DNA of 48,464 nt from Burkholderia sp. lig30 (GTDB taxonomy: Bacteria; Pseudomonadota; Gammaproteobacteria; Burkholderiales; Burkholderiaceae). The notes beneath the pieces are model-generated. The model searched no databases and was not told the origin of the DNA. It saw nothing but the letters and a program-made list of their open reading frames with translations. The position numbers and the translations under genes are program-made. The DNA lies in contig NZ_JGVW01000125.1 in the NCBI RefSeq assembly GCF_000687455.2, positions 1 through 48,464 of the forward strand, given 5' to 3'. Positions 43,821-48,464 of this stretch are shown piece by piece (positions within the stretch are counted from its first letter, which is position 1; every line of letters begins with the position of its first letter).

Positions 43821-44941
43821 CGCCCGCCACGCCCCTCGCACCCGGCGCAACCGTGCGCCCCCGTCCCGCCGGGCTCGCGCCCGATCTCGTCTTGTGGCTG
43901 GATGCCCATGCCGACGCGCTCGACACGACGCCGGCGCTCGCCTCCGCGATCCTGCCCCGGCTCGCGCAAGCGGGCCTGCCGCGTATCGGCGTGCCCGGCG
44001 CGCTGGGCGGCGCAGGCGGCACGACGGTCGATGCGATCGAGACGATCGCCGCCGTCGCGCGCCATTCGCTCACGGCCGCGTTCGTGCTGTGGGGCCACCG
44101 CGCGTTCATCGAATACCTGCTGCAAAGCACGAACGACGCGTTGCGCGCACGCTGGCTGCCCGCATTGCTGAGCGGCGCGTGCGCCGGCGCGACCGGCCTG
44201 TCGAACGCGATGAAGTACCTGTCGAACATCGAATCGCTGCAGATGCGCGCCGAGCCTCTCGACGCGGCTCGCACCCGCTTCGCGCTGAGCGGCGCGTTGC
44301 CGTGGATCACCAATCTGCGCCGCGAAGGATTCGTCGTCGCGGCGGCATTCGATCAGGGCGACGCCGCGCCGCCGGCGATCTTCGCGATTCCGCACGACGC
44401 CGCGGGCGTGACGCGCGGCGACGACCTCGACCTGATCGCGCTGCGCGCGAGCAGCACGGCGGCGCTGAACCTCGACGGCACGGTGCTCGACGCCGGCTGG
44501 CAGATCGCGCCCGATGCGCGCGCGTTCCTTGCACACGCACGCCCCGCGTTTCTCGGCCTGCAATGCGGGATGTCGATCGGCCTCGCGCGCCGCGCGCTGG
44601 ATTCGGTCGACACCGGCAGCGCGTCGATACGCGACGCGCTCGCCGGCGACGCGAACGCGCTGCGGCGCGCGCTCGACACGCTGACAGGGCAGCTCTATGA
44701 AGGCGTCGCAAGCGGCGCGTTCGTCGCGTCGCCCGCGGCACAGTTCGATATCCGGATCGGGCTGGCGCGCATCGTCGCGGCCGCGTCGCAGCTCGACGTG
44801 CAGGCTGCGGGCGGCCTTGGCTACCTGCGCGGCGCGGGCCGCGACGACGTGGCCCGGCGCGCGCGCGAGGCAGCCTTCGTGCCGATCGTCGTGCAGCTCA
44901 ACCATCAGCTCGCGCAATACCGGCGCGGCAAATCAGCATGA
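43817..44941 (+). CDS. Acyl-CoA-dehydrogenase-like flavoprotein, possible monooxygenase
   Basis: Protein of 374 residues with the acyl-CoA dehydrogenase fold: an N-terminal helical domain (LAQAGLPRIGVPGALGGAGG), a middle beta-domain (GATGLSNAMKYLSNIESLQM, then FALSGALPWITNLRREGFVV) and a C-terminal four-helix domain with a final GGLGYLRGAGRDDVARRARE. The standard substrate-CoA residues are not evident. Related proteins (SfnC, DszC type) act as flavin-dependent monooxygenases on sulfones or sulfonates. Starts and ends overlap both neighbours by four bases. Substrate unknown; its link to an SsuA/NrtA-type importer suggests a nitrogen- or sulfur-containing compound. Confidence 0.72.
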   Translation: MTPATPLAPGATVRPRPAGLAPDLVLWLDAHADALDTTPALASAILPRLAQAGLPRIGVPGALGGAGGTTVDAIETIAAVARHSLTAAFVLWGHRAFIEYLLQSTNDALRARWLPALLSGACAGATGLSNAMKYLSNIESLQMRAEPLDAARTRFALSGALPWITNLRREGFVVAAAFDQGDAAPPAIFAIPHDAAGVTRGDDLDLIALRASSTAALNLDGTVLDAGWQIAPDARAFLAHARPAFLGLQCGMSIGLARRALDSVDTGSASIRDALAGDANALRRALDTLTGQLYEGVASGAFVASPAAQFDIRIGLARIVAAASQLDVQAAGGLGYLRGAGRDDVARRAREAAFVPIVVQLNHQLAQYRRGKSA

Positions 44942-45732
44942 GTGCCGACGCCCGCCCCGATGCGGCCGCGCCGCGCGTGCTGCTGCGCGGCGTCGGCCTG
45001 CGCTGGCCGCAACGCACGGTGCTCGACGGCGTGAACCTCGCGGTGCGGCCGGGCGAGATCGTGTCGCTGCTCGGCGCGAGCGGCGCGGGCAAATCGACGC
45101 TCCTGCGCATCGTCGCCGGGCTGCAGCGGCCGTCCGCCGGCGCTATTCACGTCGACGGCACGCCGCTCGCCGGGCCCCGGCCCGATGTCGCGCTCGCGTT
45201 CCAGGACCCGTGCCTGCTGCCGTGGCTGTCGGTCGAACGCAATGCGGCGTTCGGCCTCGGGTTCGCGCGCCAGCCGAAACTGCCGCGGCACGAACGCCAG
45301 GCGCGCGTCGCGTCGGCGCTGGCCGCCGTCGGCCTCGCGCATGCGGGCCATCTGTTTCCGCGCCAGCTGTCGGGTGGCATGGCGCAGCGCGCGGCGCTGT
45401 CGCGCTGCCTCGCCCGCCAGCCCCGCACGCTGCTGCTCGACGAGCCGTTCGGCGCGCTCGACGAAGTGACCCGCGCCGACATGCAGCGCCTGCTCGTCCG
45501 GATCGTGCGCGACACGCAGGCCGCGACCCTGCTCGTCACGCACGACATCGACGAGGCGCTGCTCGTCTCCGACCGGGTCGTCGTGCTCGGCCACGGCGGC
45601 CGGCTCGCGGCCGAGCTGACCGTCGACGTGCCGGCGCCACGGGACACGCAGCTCGAACGCCTCGGCGCGCTGCGCGTGCGCGTCGCGACGGCGCTCCACG
45701 ATTCGATGGCGCGCACGCCGCCTTCCGCCTGA
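44938..45732 (+). CDS. ABC transporter ATP-binding protein (SsuB/TauB/NrtD type)
   Basis: ATPase of 264 residues. Walker A is LLGASGAGKSTLL, the Q-loop is in FQDPCLLPWLSVERN, the signature is LSGGMAQRAALSRCL, Walker B is TLLLDEPFGALDE, and the H-loop is in VTHDIDEALLV. The LPW after the Q-loop is typical of the nitrate/sulfonate/taurine importer group. Its start overlaps the flavoprotein stop (ATGA). Confidence 0.9.
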   Translation: MSADARPDAAAPRVLLRGVGLRWPQRTVLDGVNLAVRPGEIVSLLGASGAGKSTLLRIVAGLQRPSAGAIHVDGTPLAGPRPDVALAFQDPCLLPWLSVERNAAFGLGFARQPKLPRHERQARVASALAAVGLAHAGHLFPRQLSGGMAQRAALSRCLARQPRTLLLDEPFGALDEVTRADMQRLLVRIVRDTQAATLLVTHDIDEALLVSDRVVVLGHGGRLAAELTVDVPAPRDTQLERLGALRVRVATALHDSMARTPPSA

Positions 45733-45759
45733 AGTTCAACCCACCAGGATGCCCGCCCC

Positions 45760-46950
45760 ATGTGCCAGCTCCCCATGACCCGACGCGAGTGGCTGAAACT
45801 CGCGTCGATTTTCACTGCCGCGGGCGCGGCGCCGCTGCTCGGCGCGCTGAATGCCCGCGCCGCGAACGAGCCCGACGCGCCGGTGCGGATCGGCTATCTG
45901 CCGATCACCGACGCGGCGCCGCTGCTCGTCGCCCATCACAACGGCTACTTCCAGGAGGCCGGCCTCGCGGTCGAGAAACCGGCGCTGCTTCGCAGCTGGG
46001 CGCAACTCGTCGAGGCGTTCCTGTCCGGGCAGGTCAACGTCGTCCACCTGCTCGCGCCGATGACGATCTGGGCACGCTACGGCAGCCGCGCGCCGGCCAG
46101 GGTGGTCGCCTGGAATCACGTGAACGGCTCCGCGCTGACCGTCGCGCCGGAGATCGCGAAGCTCGCCGATCTCGGCGGCAAGACCGTCGCCGTGCCGTTC
46201 TGGTATTCGATTCACAACGTCGTCGTGCAGGACATGCTGCGCGCGCAGGGTCTCACGCCCGTGCTGAAGAAGGAGGGCGCGCTCGGCGCGAACGAGGTGC
46301 GCCTCATCGTGATGCCGCCCGCCGACATGCCGCCCGCGCTGGCCGCGAAGCAGATCGCGGGCTATATCGTCGCGGAGCCGTTCAACGCGGCGGCCGAAGC
46401 GCTGAAGGTCGGCAGGATCTTCCGCTTCACCGGCGATGTGTGGCGCAATCACGCCTGCTGCGTCGTGTTCATGCACGAGCGTGACCTGACCCAGCGCCCG
46501 GCATGGTCGCAAAAGGTGGTCGATGCGATCGTCAAGGCCCAGCTGTGGACACGCACGCATCCGCAGGACGCCGCGCAATTGCTGTCGAAAACCGGCGAGC
46601 AGCATTACACGCCGCATGCGGGCGCGCTGCTGTCGAGCGTGCTCGCGCCGTCGCCGGCCGACGATGCGCGTTACCTCGGCGACCGCGCGGTCCTGCATCC
46701 GCAGTGGCATGCGAAGCGGATCGACTTCCAGCCGTATCCGTACCCGTCCTACACCGAGGCGCTCGTGACCCGCCTGAAGGCCACGCAGGTGGACGGCAGT
46801 GCGCCGTTCCTGGCCGCGCTCGACCCGGCGTTCGTCGCGCGCGACCTCGTCGACGACCGCTTCGTGAAGGCCAGCATCGCCGCGGTCGGCGGCATGAAGG
46901 CCTTCGGCCTGCCCGACACGTATGTGCGCACGGAGACCATCGTTGTCTGA
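45760..46950 (+). CDS. ABC transporter substrate-binding protein with Tat-type signal
   Basis: Binding protein of 396 residues with a twin-arginine leader (TRREWLKLASIFTAAGAAPL, cleaved near residue 35). The NrtA/CmpA/SsuA-like domain has RIGYLPITDAAPLLVAHHNG at the start, then VNVVHLLAPMTIWARYGSR and KTVAVPFWYSIHNVVVQDML. The two-lobe pattern with an early PITDAAPL is typical of the nitrate/bicarbonate-type group, but the ligand is not identifiable. The two Cys in NHACCVVFMHERD are unusual. Tat export suggests that it folds in the cytosol, perhaps with a bound ligand. Confidence 0.82.
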   Translation: MCQLPMTRREWLKLASIFTAAGAAPLLGALNARAANEPDAPVRIGYLPITDAAPLLVAHHNGYFQEAGLAVEKPALLRSWAQLVEAFLSGQVNVVHLLAPMTIWARYGSRAPARVVAWNHVNGSALTVAPEIAKLADLGGKTVAVPFWYSIHNVVVQDMLRAQGLTPVLKKEGALGANEVRLIVMPPADMPPALAAKQIAGYIVAEPFNAAAEALKVGRIFRFTGDVWRNHACCVVFMHERDLTQRPAWSQKVVDAIVKAQLWTRTHPQDAAQLLSKTGEQHYTPHAGALLSSVLAPSPADDARYLGDRAVLHPQWHAKRIDFQPYPYPSYTEALVTRLKATQVDGSAPFLAALDPAFVARDLVDDRFVKASIAAVGGMKAFGLPDTYVRTETIVV

Positions 46951-47767
46951 CCTGTCCGCCCGCTCATCCGTCCCGCCCGCCACCGGCGACGGCCGCACCC
47001 GGCGGGGTCGCGCCGCCGGCCTGGCGCTCGGTGCGGCGGGGCTTGCCGCCGCCGTCGCGCTCTGGTGGCTCGGCATCGCCGCACTCGCGCCGCACAACGC
47101 GCTCGCCGCGCAGTTCGCGCCGGCGCGCGCACTCGCGACGCTGCCCGTGCTCGTCACCGAGGACCGGCTGCTCGTGCACGTCGGCGCCAGCCTGCGGCGC
47201 ATCGGCGTCGGGCTCGCATGTGCGATGGCAATCGGCATTCCATTCGGATTCCTGATCGGAAGCGTAAAGGCGATCGACACCTTGCTGTCTCCCGCGCTGC
47301 AATTCCTGCGCATGATCTCGCCGATGTCGTGGATGCCGGTCGCCGTGATGTCGCTCGGCGTCGGCGACCCGCCCGTCTATTTCCTGCTCGCGTTCGCGGC
47401 CGTCTGGCCGGTCGTGATGAGCACGGCGAGCGGTGTCCAGCAGATCGACCGGCGCTGGCTGCAGCTCGGCGCGAGCCTGTCCGCCACGCGCATGGAAATG
47501 CTCTGGCACGTGTACCTGCCCGGCATTGCCGCGCACGTGCTGACCGGAATCCGGCTCGCGATCGGCGTGTCGTGGATCGTGCTGGTGCCCGCCGAGATGC
47601 TGGGCGTCAGCTCGGGGCTCGGCTACCTGATCCTCGACACGCGCGACCGGCTCGCCTATTCGGAGCTGATGGCCGTGATCGTCGTGATCGGCCTGCTCGG
47701 CTTCCTGCTCGATCATGCGGCGCGCAGCGTCTATCGGCTCGTCGGCGCACAACGCGATGCGGCTTAG
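46943..47767 (+). CDS. ABC transporter permease (SsuC/TauC/NrtB type)
   Basis: Inner-membrane permease of 274 residues. I prefer the TTG at 46943, seven bases after GGAG and overlapping the binding-protein stop; an ATG at 46922 lacks a ribosome binding site. Five or six helices are visible (AGLALGAAGLAAAVALWWLG, CAMAIGIPFGFLIGSVKAID, IVLVPAEMLGVSSGLGYL, MAVIVVIGLLGFLLDHAARS). The EAA loop appears as LQLGASLSATRMEMLWHVYL. Last gene of the operon. Confidence 0.85.
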   Translation: MSDLSARSSVPPATGDGRTRRGRAAGLALGAAGLAAAVALWWLGIAALAPHNALAAQFAPARALATLPVLVTEDRLLVHVGASLRRIGVGLACAMAIGIPFGFLIGSVKAIDTLLSPALQFLRMISPMSWMPVAVMSLGVGDPPVYFLLAFAAVWPVVMSTASGVQQIDRRWLQLGASLSATRMEMLWHVYLPGIAAHVLTGIRLAIGVSWIVLVPAEMLGVSSGLGYLILDTRDRLAYSELMAVIVVIGLLGFLLDHAARSVYRLVGAQRDAA

Positions 47768-47970
47768 CGCCTGTTCACGCTCATAACGGGCGGGCGATGC
47801 GAGCCGGGTTCGCTCGCAGGCCTTCGAACGCGCAACGCATTCCGTTCCTGCAAACGGATCATATAGATAACAGAATCCGTTCGTTGACCGCCGTCACCCC
47901 ACCCCATTAGATTGAAGGCCATGCGCTTGCGATGGCACGACTGCCGGATGAGCTGATTTTTTGTCGTCAA

Positions 47971-48464
47971 ATGAAAACAGAACCAATGAAACCAACGATC
48001 AAACATACGGGGAAGGGCATTGCGGTGCTGCTGGCGGGCGCACTGCACGCAGGGACCGGTCATGCGCAGAGCAGCGTCACGCTGTACGGGCTGATCGATG
48101 CGTCGATCACTTACGCGAACAACCAGACCAGCACCGGCAAGGCACCCGGCTCGAGCGGCTGGGCAATGAACTCCGGCAACCTGAGCAGCTCGCGCTGGGG
48201 CATTCGCGGCAACGAGGATCTCGGCGGCGGGCTGGCGGCCGTCTTCACCCTCGAAAACGGCTTCTCGGTGAACAACGGCACCTTCAACAACGGTGGCGAC
48301 CTGTTCGGCCGGCAGGCGTACGTCGGCCTCTCGTCGTCGCAGTACGGCGCGGTCACGTTCGGCCGCCAGTACGACTTCATCATCAACTTCGTGACGCCGC
48401 TCGGCGCATCGGGGCCCGGCTGGGGCGGCAACCTCGCGATGCACCCGTTCGACAACGACGACTC
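47971..48464 (+). CDS. Gram-negative porin, N-terminal part
   Basis: Start of an outer-membrane porin of the Burkholderia type (Porin_4), running off the window. From the ATG at 47971 (or 47986) about 165 residues are visible. They show a signal peptide ending in HAQ, then the first strands of the barrel: SSVTLYGLIDASITYANNQT, SSRWGIRGNEDLGGGLAAVF and GRQAYVGLSSSQYGAVTFGR. The mature start SSVTLYG is diagnostic of the family. It is separate from the ABC operon, which ends 203 bp upstream. Confidence 0.93.
   Translation, partial: MKTEPMKPTIKHTGKGIAVLLAGALHAGTGHAQSSVTLYGLIDASITYANNQTSTGKAPGSSGWAMNSGNLSSSRWGIRGNEDLGGGLAAVFTLENGFSVNNGTFNNGGDLFGRQAYVGLSSSQYGAVTFGRQYDFIINFVTPLGASGPGWGGNLAMHPFDNDD

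Overview
This is a GC-rich stretch of a betaproteobacterial genome, most likely Burkholderia (Burkholderia cepacia complex type), probably from a secondary replicon. The reasons are the codon bias, a Burkholderia-type porin, a glycine-betaine/choline ABC system with a GbdR-like regulator, DUF2339/DUF3999 proteins, a leucine-catabolic liu operon, and several AraC/LysR regulators next to catabolic genes. The species call is inference. I see no tRNA, rRNA or CRISPR array. Gene identities come from recognising motifs by eye; no database was searched.

Layout. 1-2.6 kb: the 5' part of a sensor kinase, its OmpR-type response regulator, and a Ser/Thr-rich protein with polyproline runs. 2.7-4.55 kb: a decayed gene cluster, with an MFS transporter fragment, an intact small membrane protein, an acyl-AMP ligase that lost its middle, and the tail of a fatty acid desaturase. 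4.7-5.04 kb: the 5' part of a group II intron lying directly behind the terminator of the next operon. 5.1-9.3 kb (minus strand): choV-choW-regulator-choX, a choline/betaine uptake system. 9.8-10.2 kb: an orphan DUF1795 (Eag-type) protein. 10.8-15.1 kb: the DUF2339/DUF3999 membrane pair. 15.2-18.1 kb: a TfdB-like flavin hydroxylase and its divergent LysR regulator. 18.2 kb: an 8-bp tandem repeat. 18.3-22.6 kb: an exported TPR protein, a secreted alpha/beta hydrolase and a small Cys-rich exported protein. 22.7-24.4 kb: isonitrile hydratase divergent from a DJ-1/AraC regulator.

24.4-28 kb is an accessory patch: an inverted-repeat relic, an AraC regulator translationally coupled to a frameshifted DUF6228 gene, a DUF1444-like gene and a small exported protein. 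The first two orphans resemble toxin-immunity families. 28.3-30.4 kb: an NADPH-FMN reductase-like protein, a small conserved protein and a ferritin-like diiron protein. 30.5-37.1 kb: the liuA-liuB-liuC-liuD operon for isovaleryl-CoA (leucine) breakdown, with a divergent TetR regulator and a pair of matching palindromes in the control region. 37.3-42 kb: a membrane diguanylate cyclase, a small exported protein and a large secreted polysaccharide deacetylase resembling fungal Agd3 (CE18). 42.2-47.8 kb: an AraC regulator followed by a tightly overlapped operon (AhpD-like protein, acyl-CoA-dehydrogenase-like flavoprotein, and a three-part NrtA/SsuA-type ABC importer), probably for uptake and oxidation of an unknown small compound. 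The window ends inside a porin gene.

The best candidates for something undescribed are the Agd3-like deacetylase locus, the AraC/AhpD/flavoprotein/ABC operon, and the DUF1444/DUF6228/AraC patch.
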